A program made the translations under genes and the position numbers. A model generated the notes under the pieces. The model had not been told where the DNA came from and made no database searches. It saw nothing but the letters and a program-made list of their open reading frames with translations. This document shows positions 15,974 through 23,917 of a stretch of 24,963 nucleotides of DNA, one piece after another; position 1 is the first letter of the stretch; every line of letters begins with the position of its first letter. The stretch comes from GCA-002727615 sp964442655 (lineage in GTDB: Bacteria > Pseudomonadota > Alphaproteobacteria > TMED109): contig CAYTZM010000014.1 of NCBI GenBank assembly GCA_964442655.1, forward strand, positions 1-24,963. The letters are read 5' to 3'.

Positions 15974-16921
15974 ATGAAAAATAAATTTAAATTATGTTTT
16001 ATGGGTAGCCCATTCTTTGCTGTGCCTAGTTTAAAGAGGATAGTAAGTAATGGAATAGACGTATGTTTAGTTATTACTCAAGAACCAAAACCAGCTAACA
16101 GAGGAAGAAAAATACAAAAGCAACCTATACATATTGAAGCAGAAAATTTTGGGATTAGAACTATTTTTCCTAAAAGTTTAAAAAATGAAGATTTAGTAGA
16201 GCTTTTGAAAAGTTTAAATTTAGATTTGATAGTTGTGGTAGCGTATGGACATATTTTACCTAAAATAATACTAAATATTCCTAAATTTGGATGTATAAAT
16301 TTACATGCATCTTTACTCCCAAGATGGAGAGGAGCTGCACCTATTCATAGAGCTATTATGGCTGGAGACGATATTACAGGTTTAAGTGTCATGATAATGA
16401 GAGAAGGGTTAGATACTGGGCCTATTTTATCAAGTTCTAAAATTAAAATTCTTGAGACAGATAATATTATGTCGTTAACAAATAAATTGGCTGATGAGGG
16501 TTCTATATTATTATTAGATACGATTTTAAAATATATAAATGGAATGATATCTGCAATTCCTCAAACGAAAAAAGGGGTAACATATGCAAATAAAATTAAT
16601 AAAAAAGATCAAGTTATTATTTGGAATTCAGATGTGAAGTTTATTTTGAAACAAATTAATGCTTTAAGCCCTTATCCAGGAGCAAAAGGAAAAATAAAAA
16701 ATGAAATAATAAAAATTATTAGTGCAGAACTAGTTTTAAATAATGAAAAATATAGTTGTGGAACGGTTATATCTGATAATTTTTTAATAAAATGTAAGAC
16801 AAATGCAATTAGAATTTTGTTTTTACAAAGACCTGGAAAAAAAATTATGTCTGCAGAAAATGCACTTAATGGCTGGCCTATAAGAAAAGGAGAAAAATTT
16901 GAAAAAATAAAATTAAATTAA
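15974..16921 (+). CDS. fmt: Methionyl-tRNA formyltransferase
   Basis: A 315-residue enzyme that formylates initiator Met-tRNA with 10-formyltetrahydrofolate. The N-terminal Rossmann-like domain starts CFMGSPFFAVPSL. The catalytic residues align as Asn109 and His111 in INLHASLLPRWRG and Asp147 in EGLDTGP. The C-terminal tRNA-binding domain (about residues 200-315) shows LSPYPGAKG and ends with a basic GWPIRKGEKF segment. The gene directly abuts def (stop TAA, then ATG). Its 3' end overlaps the convergent ArsC-like gene by 9 bases. In many alphaproteobacteria truA and dapE follow def-fmt; they are not here. Confidence 0.96.
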   Translation: MKNKFKLCFMGSPFFAVPSLKRIVSNGIDVCLVITQEPKPANRGRKIQKQPIHIEAENFGIRTIFPKSLKNEDLVELLKSLNLDLIVVVAYGHILPKIILNIPKFGCINLHASLLPRWRGAAPIHRAIMAGDDITGLSVMIMREGLDTGPILSSSKIKILETDNIMSLTNKLADEGSILLLDTILKYINGMISAIPQTKKGVTYANKINKKDQVIIWNSDVKFILKQINALSPYPGAKGKIKNEIIKIISAELVLNNEKYSCGTVISDNFLIKCKTNAIRILFLQRPGKKIMSAENALNGWPIRKGEKFEKIKLN

Positions 16922-17260
16922 TTTTAAAACATTTTCTGGAGGTCTTCCTATAATTGCTTTTTTCCCATCAGTAACTATAGGTCTTTCTAATAAAATTGGG
17001 TTTTTACTTATGGCTTCAATCAATTCAGTTGAAGAAGCTTTTTTTAATGCTAATTTTTTATATATTTCTTCTTTTTTTCTAATTATTTCATCTGTATTTT
17101 TATCCAATAGTTTTAATAAATTATTAATTTCATTGATATTTAATGGTTTTTCTAAATAAAGATGAATATTGTGTTTAACATTATTTTTTATAAGTAAATT
17201 AAGTGTTTGCCTAGATTTTGAACACCTTGGATTATGATAAATTGTGATAGTATTAATCAT
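16913..17260 (-). CDS. ArsC/YfgD-like thioredoxin-fold protein (glutaredoxin-type arsenate reductase family)
   Basis: A 115-residue protein of the ArsC family of glutaredoxin-coupled arsenate reductases. The N-terminal HNPRCSKSRQTL carries the catalytic Cys13. Arg93 in LLERPIV and the C-terminal IGRPPENVL are the other conserved elements. The start was set at the ATG 17260, because AAGGAAG lies about 9 bases upstream and MINTITIYHNPRCS is the normal N-terminus; the open frame to 17311 would add a hydrophobic tail reaching into the divergent permease gene. There is no ars operon (no arsR, arsB or acr3) nearby. It may be a general YfgD-like protein, not a dedicated arsenic-resistance enzyme. 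Confidence 0.85.
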   Translation of the reverse strand: MINTITIYHNPRCSKSRQTLNLLIKNNVKHNIHLYLEKPLNINEINNLLKLLDKNTDEIIRKKEEIYKKLALKKASSTELIEAISKNPILLERPIVTDGKKAIIGRPPENVLKLI

Positions 17261-17300
17261 TTTTATTTTCTTCCTTGAAAAAACTATATATATAACAATT

Positions 17301-18113
17301 ATGAAAAACAATAAATTTATTTCAATTAGATCTTCTCAGGGTATTAAATCTGTAAATTGGATTGGCGTATATACTCTTTTTAAGAGAGAAATTGCAAGAT
17401 TTTTAAAAATTTACTTGCAGACTATTTTTGGTCCTGCACTTACTACTTTATTGTTTTTGATAATTTTTGCTTTAGCTTTAGGGCGTGCAACAAAATTAAT
17501 ACATGATATTCCATTTTTAGAATTTTTAGCTCCTGGTTTAATAATTATGGCAATGATTCAAAATGCTTTTGGAAATTCTTCTTCTTCATTATTAAGTGCA
17601 AAAGTTGCAGGTAATATTATAGATTTGCTTTTGCCTCCTTTAACCTCTTTAGAATTTGCTTTTGCTTTTTTAGCAGGAGCAATATGTAGAGGGTTATTTG
17701 TGGGTATTGTAGTTTCTTTATTAATTTTAATTTTTGTTCCTATCAGAATATATGATCCTATAAGCCTAATATATTTTTCTATAATTTCTTCTTCTATTAT
17801 GGGTTTATTAGGGTTGATTACTGGTATATGGGCGGATAAATTTGACCATGTGGCTGCAATTACTAATTTTATAGTTACGCCTTTATCTCTTTTATCAGGA
17901 ACTTTTTATTCTATAAGTACTTTACCTGGGTATTTTTATTATATTAGCCAATTGAATCCATTCTTTTATATGATAGATGGTTTTCGTTATTCCATGATTG
18001 GTTATTCAGATGCTAATATTTATATTGGTGGTGGTGTGTTATTTATAATAAATTTAATATTATTTATTATATCTGTAGTTATGCTTAAGACAGGATTTAA
18101 GTTAAAAGCATAA
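17301..18113 (+). CDS. ABC-2 type transporter permease (YadH/NodJ-like)
   Basis: A 270-residue integral membrane protein with an N-terminal cytoplasmic stretch (GVYTLFKREIARFLKIY, typical of ABC-2 permeases) and about six membrane helices. FLEFLAPGLIIMAMIQNAF and the C-terminal LSGTFYSISTLPGYFYYISQLNPFFYMIDGFRY region are signatures of the family, which exports polysaccharides, lipids or drugs. The ATP-binding partner usually beside such genes is absent: the neighbours are an ArsC-like gene and argD. The start was chosen at 17301 (MKNNKFISI); the open frame back to 17244 would overlap the start of the divergent ArsC-like gene. Only 40 bases lie between the two divergent starts. Substrate unknown. 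Confidence 0.85.
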   Translation: MKNNKFISIRSSQGIKSVNWIGVYTLFKREIARFLKIYLQTIFGPALTTLLFLIIFALALGRATKLIHDIPFLEFLAPGLIIMAMIQNAFGNSSSSLLSAKVAGNIIDLLLPPLTSLEFAFAFLAGAICRGLFVGIVVSLLILIFVPIRIYDPISLIYFSIISSSIMGLLGLITGIWADKFDHVAAITNFIVTPLSLLSGTFYSISTLPGYFYYISQLNPFFYMIDGFRYSMIGYSDANIYIGGGVLFIINLILFIISVVMLKTGFKLKA

Positions 18114-18206
18114 TTTTTATATATAATTATAAAAAAAAATCATTATTTTTAGATTTTTCAAGATTTTTCTGTTATATTTTTAAGCTTTTTAAAAGTAAGG
18201 TGCTAA
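18114..18206 (+). promoter_or_regulatory. Upstream region of argDF
   Basis: A 93-base, very AT-rich gap between the permease and argD. A TATATT at 18173-18178 is a possible -10 box and AAGG just before the ATG at 18207 a likely ribosome-binding site. No palindromic ARG-box-like operator was recognised. No gene or RNA is seen. Confidence 0.25.
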
Positions 18207-19382
18207 ATGTCTAATATTATGCCAACTTATGGGAGAATAAATCTTTCATTTGAAAGAGGAGAAGGACCTTGGTTATATACAAAGGAGGGAAAAAAATATC
18301 TAGATTTTGCTTCTGGTATAGCCGTTAATACTTTTGGACATTCTAATTCAAGATTAATTAAGGTATTATCTGATCAATCTAAAAAATTGTGGCATACATC
18401 TAATTTGTATGAAATACAACCCCAAATAGAGCTGGCAGAGTTGTTGTGCCAAAATTCATTTGGTGAAAGTGTCTTTTTTTGTAATTCAGGAGCAGAAGCT
18501 TTAGAAGGCACTATAAAATTATGTAGACGTTATCATTATCATAATAAGAGAGAATCTAAAATAGATATTTTAGTTTGTAAGAATGCATTTCATGGTAGAA
18601 CATTGGGTACTTTGGCAGCAGGAGATAATGTTGCTCATCGTGAAGGTTTTGGTGTAAATACATCTGGTTTTATTAGAGTTTCCTTTGGTGATATAAGTGA
18701 TATAGAAAATGTGATATCTAATAAAACTGCTGCAATACTGTTAGAGCCTATTCAAGGAGAAGGAGGTATTAATATTCCATCTACAGGTTTTTATAAACAA
18801 TTAAAAGATTTATGTACAAATAATGAAATACTTCTAGCATTTGATGAAGTGCAAACTGGAATTGGTAGAACAGGAAAGTTATTTGCACATCAATGGGAAG
18901 GTGTTTCACCTGATGTTATTGCTATTGCAAAAGGTTTAGGGGGAGGTTTTCCCATAGGAGCTGTTATTGCAACAGAAAAATCTGCGGCAGGTATGAAACC
19001 TGGAACACATGGTTCTACTTTTGGAGGAAATTTTTTAGCGGCAAGTGTGGCTAAGGAAGTTGTCTCTATGGTATTAGAACCCTATTTTATGGATAACGTA
19101 ATATTATTGGGGAATTCTTTGCAATCTAAAATAGAATTACTTTCCAAGAAATATCCTGATTTGATAAAAGGTATTAGAGGAAAAGGACTTATGCTTGGTA
19201 TTATTTGTAATATCAAAAATTCAGAATTATGTGAAGGATTGAGACAAGAAGGTCTTTTAACTGTTGCAGCTGCAGATAATATTTTAAGGTTGCTACCACC
19301 TCTTAATATAGAAAAAGAACATGTAGATGTATGTATAGATATCATTGATAAGGTATTAGATAAATTGGATAATAATAAATGA
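18207..19382 (+). CDS. argD: Acetylornithine aminotransferase
   Basis: A 391-residue class III PLP-dependent aminotransferase that converts N-acetylglutamate semialdehyde to N-acetylornithine in arginine synthesis; such enzymes often also serve lysine synthesis as succinyldiaminopimelate aminotransferase. Seen: MPTYGRINLSFERGEG at the N-terminus, FCNSGAEALE (91-100) for cofactor phosphate binding, KNAFHGRTLGTLA (125-137), DEVQTGIGRTG (213-223) and the PLP lysine Lys242 in AIAKGLGGGFPIGA. HGSTFGGNFLA is also typical. It overlaps argF by 4 bases (ATGA), indicating translational coupling. An AAGG Shine-Dalgarno sequence precedes the ATG. Confidence 0.95.
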   Translation: MSNIMPTYGRINLSFERGEGPWLYTKEGKKYLDFASGIAVNTFGHSNSRLIKVLSDQSKKLWHTSNLYEIQPQIELAELLCQNSFGESVFFCNSGAEALEGTIKLCRRYHYHNKRESKIDILVCKNAFHGRTLGTLAAGDNVAHREGFGVNTSGFIRVSFGDISDIENVISNKTAAILLEPIQGEGGINIPSTGFYKQLKDLCTNNEILLAFDEVQTGIGRTGKLFAHQWEGVSPDVIAIAKGLGGGFPIGAVIATEKSAAGMKPGTHGSTFGGNFLAASVAKEVVSMVLEPYFMDNVILLGNSLQSKIELLSKKYPDLIKGIRGKGLMLGIICNIKNSELCEGLRQEGLLTVAAADNILRLLPPLNIEKEHVDVCIDIIDKVLDKLDNNK

Positions 19383-20293
19383 GACATTTGATTGACATAA
19401 ATGCTTTAGATGAAGGTGTACCAAGAAAATTATTAGATACTGCTAAGTTTTATAAAAATAAAGGTAGAGGTTTATTAGAAGGTGCACCATTACTTGGAAG
19501 AACATTAGCGATGATTTTTGAAAAACCTTCTACTAGAACTAGAATATCTTTTGAAGTAGCTATGACAGAATTGGGAGGATCAGCTATTTATTTGGATTCA
19601 AGATCTATGCAAATGAGAAGAGGAGAAACCATTCAAGATACAGCAAAAGTTTTAGGAAGGTATTTGGATGGTATAATGATTAGAGCTATAAGTCATAAAA
19701 CTTTATTAGAAATGGCTACTCATTCTAATATTCCGGTTATTAATGGTTTGACTGATTTAAGTCATCCTTGTCAGACTTTAGCTGATATTATGACTTTTGA
19801 AGAGAATCTAGGACCTATTAAGGGTCGTATTATTGCGTGGATTGGAGATGGTAATAATATGGCTAATTCCTGGATACATGCGGCCAGTGTATTTAATTTT
19901 ACCTTAAGATTAGCGTGTCCAAAAGGCAGACAACCGAACAAGAATATTATTAAATGGGCTAAATCCTTAAATGCAAATGTAGTAACAACAGAAGATCCAA
20001 TTATTGCAGTAAAAAATTCTGATGCTATTGTTACTGATACTTGGGTTTCAATGGGAGATGAAAGTATTTCTAATCCAGAAAAAATATTTAAGAAATATCA
20101 GGTTAATGAAGAATTATTTAAATATGCTTCTAAGAATGCAATTTTTATGCATTGTTTGCCAGCACATAGAGGTCAAGAAGTTACAAAAGAAGTAATAGAT
20201 GGTTCTAACTCGGTAGTTTGGGATGAAGCAGAAAATAGATTACATATACAAAAAGCAATTTTATCTTGGACAATTGCAGATAAGTTAATTTAG
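19379..20293 (+). CDS. argF: Ornithine carbamoyltransferase
   Basis: A 304-residue enzyme that joins carbamoyl phosphate and ornithine to give citrulline in arginine synthesis. The carbamoyl-phosphate binding motif STRTR is at residues 51-55 and HPCQ at 129-132. DTWVSMGDE (220-228) and HCLPAHRG (258-265, with the active-site Cys) identify it as an OTCase and not an aspartate transcarbamoylase. The length is standard for the anabolic enzyme. It is coupled to argD through an ATGA overlap, so two arginine steps are made together. In many alphaproteobacteria hslO follows argDF; here a small lipoprotein gene follows 15 bases downstream instead. Confidence 0.96.
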   Translation: MRHLIDINALDEGVPRKLLDTAKFYKNKGRGLLEGAPLLGRTLAMIFEKPSTRTRISFEVAMTELGGSAIYLDSRSMQMRRGETIQDTAKVLGRYLDGIMIRAISHKTLLEMATHSNIPVINGLTDLSHPCQTLADIMTFEENLGPIKGRIIAWIGDGNNMANSWIHAASVFNFTLRLACPKGRQPNKNIIKWAKSLNANVVTTEDPIIAVKNSDAIVTDTWVSMGDESISNPEKIFKKYQVNEELFKYASKNAIFMHCLPAHRGQEVTKEVIDGSNSVVWDEAENRLHIQKAILSWTIADKLI

Positions 20294-20308
20294 ATATATT
20301 ATGTATAT

Positions 20309-20893
20309 ATGAATTTTAGGATTAAAATATTTATATTTTTATGTGTTTTTTTATCGGGTTGTATTCAAAATAAAAATTATATTATTAAGAATATAGATTT
20401 TTCACTTTATAGTGAAGTTGACTTTAATGCTAATGGCCTTGTAATCCAAGATAATTCTAATCAGGAAATGAAATCTCCTTATATAGACCATTTAATTCAA
20501 AGTAATATAAAGTCTAATTTAAAGAAATGGGCGAATGCTCGCATAAAAACTAATTCAAATGATGAAAATATAGTAAAGCTAATAATTAAAAAGGCCAGTA
20601 CTAAAGCATTTTCTTTGGATCAAGAAAATAATTTAGAAGATATATTTTTATCTAAAGCATCACTTAAAATTGAAATAGATGTTTTTATAGTGATTGAAAT
20701 TATCAATGCTAATAATGAAAAATTAGCATATGTTGATATTAAAATTTTTAAAAGCGAAGAATTTTCAGAAAATATTTCGTTGAATGAAAGGGATTATTAT
20801 ATTCAAGAGATGATTAATGATACAGTTAATGATTTTGATAGGTTGGCTATTAATAAAATGAAAGAAATTTTTATTAATTATATAACATTTTAA
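20309..20893 (+). CDS. Small lipoprotein of unknown function
   Basis: A 194-residue predicted lipoprotein. The first 17 residues form a signal peptide with a basic start (MNFRIKIF) and the lipobox LSGC, giving lipidated Cys18. The mature part has no motif I recognise as a named domain. It contains SPYIDHLIQSNIKSNLKKWA, a predicted mixed beta region with IEIDVFIVIEIINANNEKLAYVDIKI, and a C-terminal helical segment including ISLNERDYYIQEMINDTV. From memory this order (PY.(D/E)HL, then a WA..R stretch, then a LNER..Y..M segment) resembles an uncharacterised lipoprotein family of alphaproteobacteria, but that needs a profile search. It is 15 bases after argF and probably co-transcribed. It converges on lysS with a 4-base overlap. 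It is not obviously LptE. Confidence 0.75.
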   Translation: MNFRIKIFIFLCVFLSGCIQNKNYIIKNIDFSLYSEVDFNANGLVIQDNSNQEMKSPYIDHLIQSNIKSNLKKWANARIKTNSNDENIVKLIIKKASTKAFSLDQENNLEDIFLSKASLKIEIDVFIVIEIINANNEKLAYVDIKIFKSEEFSENISLNERDYYIQEMINDTVNDFDRLAINKMKEIFINYITF

Positions 20894-22467
20894 TTTATTA
20901 GTTCTCCCCTTATAGATTTTTTTATTAACTCTATAGTTTTATCGCATCCGTATAGTGAAATAAAGGAACCCATTCTTGGACCATGTTTTTGCCCTAATAA
21001 AGTTTCATATAAAGTAGAGAACCAATCACGTAATTCAGTATAATTAAATTTTTTTCCGACTTCATATACTTCACTTTGAATCTCTTCTTCAGTACAATTA
21101 TTTTTTAATTTGGATAATCTTATAATAAGTTCTTCTAATGCCATAATTTCATTTTTATTTGGTAGCCTGTATTCTTTTTGTGGTGCAATAAAATCTTGAT
21201 AATAATTAAGAGATTTATTAATAAGGTTTTCCATGAAGGGATTGAGTTTTTTGTCATTTGTGTATTTTTCAATAAATCCCCATAATATTTCAGGTGAATT
21301 TGTATTACAAACTGAAGCTAAATTAAGTATCATAGAATATGGAATTTTTTTATAATTTTTTGGTATATTCCCATTATGGATATGCCATATAGGGTTTTTA
21401 AGTTTGTTTTTCGTGTCTTCTTTTTCAATATTATCTAAATATCTGGAATATTCATCCACATTTTTTGGAATAACATCAAAGTATAGTTTTTTTGCTCTCT
21501 GAGGATTTTGGTACATATATAATGTAAGGCTCTCTTCTGTACCATATTTTAACCATTCTTCTATAGTTAATCCATTTCCTTTTGATTTAGAGATTTTTTC
21601 TCCATTTTGGTCTAAGAATAGTTCGTATACCATATTAACCGGAGGTTTTCCCCCGATAATTTTTGCAATATTTTTAGATAATTCAAAAGAAGTAGTTAAA
21701 TCTTTTCCATTCATTTCATAATTTACATCTAGAGCTACCCATCTCATTGCCCAGTCAGCTTTCCATTGAAGTTTACATTTTCCACCGGTGACAGAAGTTT
21801 TAACTGTTTTATTCTTTTCATTGATATATTCAAAAGTTCCATTATCTAAATTAATGTTTTTAATTGGTACTTGTAGGACTTTGTTCGTGTCTTCACAAAT
21901 GGGTAAAAACGGACTGTAACTATTCCTTCTTTCTTTTCCTAAAGTAGGCAGTATAATTTTCATTATTTTATCATAATTATGAAGTATTTTCATTAATGTT
22001 TCGTCAAAATCACCGTTAAAATAGCATTTAGTAGAAGATTTAAATTCGTACTCAAAATTAAATTTGTCTAAAAAAGATTTAAGTTTCTCATTATTGTGTT
22101 CTGCAAAACTATTATATTTTTCAAATGGATCAGGAATCATGCTTAGTGGTTTATCTAAATGGATAGATAACATTTTTTGGTTAGGTACATTTTCTGGTAT
22201 TTTTCTTAGACCATCCATATCATCAGAAAAAGCTATAAGTTTATTAGGAATTTTTGAGATAATTGTAAATGCGTTTTTGACTAACATAGTTCTTGCTACT
22301 TCACCAAAAGTTCCTATATGAGGAAGACCTGAAGGACCATATCCCGTTTCAAATAAAACATAACCTTTTTTAGGTGTTTTATTTTGTATAGTTTTTAATA
22401 ATCTTAATGCTTCTTTGAATGGCCAAGCATTTGTTTCTTCTGCTAACTCTTTAATATCTTTGGTCAT
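20890..22467 (-). CDS. lysS: Lysyl-tRNA synthetase, class I
   Basis: A 525-residue class I-type LysRS (also called LysK), the form found in archaea, most alphaproteobacteria and spirochaetes, unrelated to the class II enzyme of E. coli. The Rossmann-fold HIGH equivalent is PSGLPHIGT (residues 45-53) and the KMSKS equivalent KISKSKG (291-297). GGKCKLQWKADWAMRW is a typical central motif and KIIGGKPPVNMVYELFL precedes the KMSKS loop. The alpha-helical C-terminal cage domain is present to GRLN-type ends (LRDWFSTLYETLLGQKHGPRMGSFI). It charges tRNA-Lys in the cytoplasm. The gene converges on the lipoprotein gene and is divergent from the hydroxylase gene. Confidence 0.95.
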   Translation of the reverse strand: MTKDIKELAEETNAWPFKEALRLLKTIQNKTPKKGYVLFETGYGPSGLPHIGTFGEVARTMLVKNAFTIISKIPNKLIAFSDDMDGLRKIPENVPNQKMLSIHLDKPLSMIPDPFEKYNSFAEHNNEKLKSFLDKFNFEYEFKSSTKCYFNGDFDETLMKILHNYDKIMKIILPTLGKERRNSYSPFLPICEDTNKVLQVPIKNINLDNGTFEYINEKNKTVKTSVTGGKCKLQWKADWAMRWVALDVNYEMNGKDLTTSFELSKNIAKIIGGKPPVNMVYELFLDQNGEKISKSKGNGLTIEEWLKYGTEESLTLYMYQNPQRAKKLYFDVIPKNVDEYSRYLDNIEKEDTKNKLKNPIWHIHNGNIPKNYKKIPYSMILNLASVCNTNSPEILWGFIEKYTNDKKLNPFMENLINKSLNYYQDFIAPQKEYRLPNKNEIMALEELIIRLSKLKNNCTEEEIQSEVYEVGKKFNYTELRDWFSTLYETLLGQKHGPRMGSFISLYGCDKTIELIKKSIRGELIN

Positions 22468-22510
22468 TTTGCCAACTTTTCTATAAAATATATATTAATT
22501 AATGTAACAT

Positions 22511-22544
22511 AACTTTTAAAATATTTTATTTAAAATAAAAAGTT
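22511..22544. repeat. AT-rich imperfect inverted repeat between lysS and the hydroxylase gene
   Basis: An inner perfect inverted repeat, TATTTTA-TT-TAAAATA (22522-22537), is flanked by AACTTTT (22511-22517) and AAAAGTT (22538-22544), with an extra AAAA on the left side. It sits in the 97-base divergent gap between the lysS and membrane hydroxylase starts, so it could be an operator or simply chance symmetry in AT-only DNA. Nothing else was recognised in the gap. Confidence 0.3.
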
Positions 22545-22564
22545 CTAAAATATAAAAGAAAAAT

Positions 22565-23362
22565 ATGGATTATATAGTCAATAACGAAGATAAGATAAGA
22601 TTATTATGTTTTATCTCATTCTTAATTTTATTTTATTTGTTTGAATTATATTTTTCAAAATTCAAGAGAAATAAAATAACATATAAGCGATGGTTTATTA
22701 ATTTTGCTTTTGTAATTATTAATACTATTTTGTTGAGAATAATATTTCCTATCCTAGCTACAGGTTTAGCAATAATTTGTAATAAAAATAATATTGGTAT
22801 TTTTAATATATTAAATATACCGTTTATTTTAGAATTTTTTTTAGCATTTATTATTCTTGATTTTGGTATTTGGTTTCAACATTTAATTTTTCATAAAGTT
22901 AAATTTTTATGGAATTTCCATAAAATTCATCATAGTGATGAAGAAGTTGATTTCACTACTGGTATAAGGTTTCATCCAGGTGAAATAATAATTTCTATGT
23001 TATATAAAATGTTTTTAGTTGTTTTAATTGGTCCAGCCATAGCTTTAGTAATTATATTTGAAGTAATTCTTAATGCCACATCACTTTTTAACCACTCTAA
23101 TATTAATATTCCATATTATTTGGATAATTTTTTAAGGAAAATTATAGTTACACCAAATATGCATAGAATACATCACTCAGCTGAAGAAAGAGAAACAAAT
23201 TCTAATTTTGGTTTTAATTTTTCTATTTGGGATAAATTCTTTGGAACATATATTGCTAAACCTAAGTTTAATGAAAAATTTGTAATAGGTTTAAATGAAT
23301 TTAATAGTAGCACAAAGAAGGGTTTACTATTTTTATTAATTAATCCATTTCATAAATTATAA
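22565..23362 (+). CDS. Membrane di-iron hydroxylase, sterol desaturase/fatty acid hydroxylase superfamily
   Basis: A 265-residue integral membrane protein with about four hydrophobic helices and the histidine clusters that bind two irons in this superfamily: His106 and His110 (QHLIFH), HKIHH (119-123), His137 (RFHPGE), His177 (FNHSN) and HRIHH (200-204). The C-terminal SNFGFNFSIWDKFFGTYIA is the usual end of bacterial sterol desaturase-like proteins. Members use O2 to hydroxylate or desaturate lipids, ornithine lipids, carotenoids or sterols; the substrate cannot be read from the sequence. It stands alone: lysS is divergent, yciB convergent (4 bases away). The ATG start is the first in frame; only a weak purine-rich ribosome-binding site precedes it. 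Confidence 0.88.
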   Translation: MDYIVNNEDKIRLLCFISFLILFYLFELYFSKFKRNKITYKRWFINFAFVIINTILLRIIFPILATGLAIICNKNNIGIFNILNIPFILEFFLAFIILDFGIWFQHLIFHKVKFLWNFHKIHHSDEEVDFTTGIRFHPGEIIISMLYKMFLVVLIGPAIALVIIFEVILNATSLFNHSNINIPYYLDNFLRKIIVTPNMHRIHHSAEERETNSNFGFNFSIWDKFFGTYIAKPKFNEKFVIGLNEFNSSTKKGLLFLLINPFHKL

Positions 23363-23366
23363 TAAA

Positions 23367-23909
23367 TTAATCTTTTTTAGTTTCTTTCATAATTAATGGC
23401 ATTTGTGCTATTGTCCATAATAAGGTTAACGGCATAATACCAAATAATTTGAAGCTTACCCATATATCTGTAGAGTAATTTCTCCATACATATTCATTTA
23501 AAATAGCTAAAAATATAAAAAATATAGTCCATCTTATGTTTAATAATCTCCATCCTCGTTCAGTTAAATTAAAAGCTTTTTCAAACACTATTTTTAATAA
23601 ATTTATTTTAAATAGGACTCTACAAATTATTAATGCGCTTGCAAAAACTAAATTAACAATTGTTGGTTTGAGTTTAATAAAAGTTTCGTCTTGTAATAAT
23701 AATGTCAAAGATCCAAAAAATACCACAAATATTCCAATAACTATCGGCATAATAGGAAGTTTTCCTTCAATTTTCCAGGAAATTGGAATTACTAGAGCAG
23801 TTGCTATCATAAAAGCTCCTGTAGCATAGAATATTCCGAATTTAGCATTTCCAATAAAAAATACTGCAAGAGGTCCAACGTCTGTTATTAGTTTTATTAA
23901 TGCTTTCAA
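23367..23909 (-). CDS. yciB: Intracellular septation protein A family (YciB/IspZ)
   Basis: A 180-residue inner-membrane protein with about five helices, of the YciB (IspZ/IspA septation) family, linked in other bacteria to cell envelope maintenance and septation. Diagnostic segments are DVGPLAVFFIGN near the start, LLLQDETFIKLKPTIVN in the middle, and RGWRLLNIRWTIFFIFLAILNEYVWR. The start codon appears to be TTG at 23909: no in-frame ATG is near, and TAGGA lies 6 bases upstream. That TAGGA contains the ftsY stop codon TAG. The gene follows ftsY by 8 bases, an arrangement common in alphaproteobacteria. Confidence 0.93.
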   Translation of the reverse strand: MKALIKLITDVGPLAVFFIGNAKFGIFYATGAFMIATALVIPISWKIEGKLPIMPIVIGIFVVFFGSLTLLLQDETFIKLKPTIVNLVFASALIICRVLFKINLLKIVFEKAFNLTERGWRLLNIRWTIFFIFLAILNEYVWRNYSTDIWVSFKLFGIMPLTLLWTIAQMPLIMKETKKD

Positions 23910-23917
23910 TTTATATC

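Noticed and set aside
16913..17260. An arsenic-resistance operon
   Set aside because: No arsR, arsenite pump or arsenic-binding protein gene is adjacent; a lone ArsC/YfgD-like gene is common housekeeping content.
17244..17300. N-terminal extension of the ABC-2 permease
   Set aside because: It overlaps the 5' end of the divergent ArsC-like gene and adds a hydrophobic stretch unlike the charged start of ABC-2 permeases.
17261..17311. N-terminal extension of the ArsC-like protein
   Set aside because: AAGGAAG before the ATG at 17260 and the normal family N-terminus favour the shorter protein; the extension overlaps the divergent permease start.
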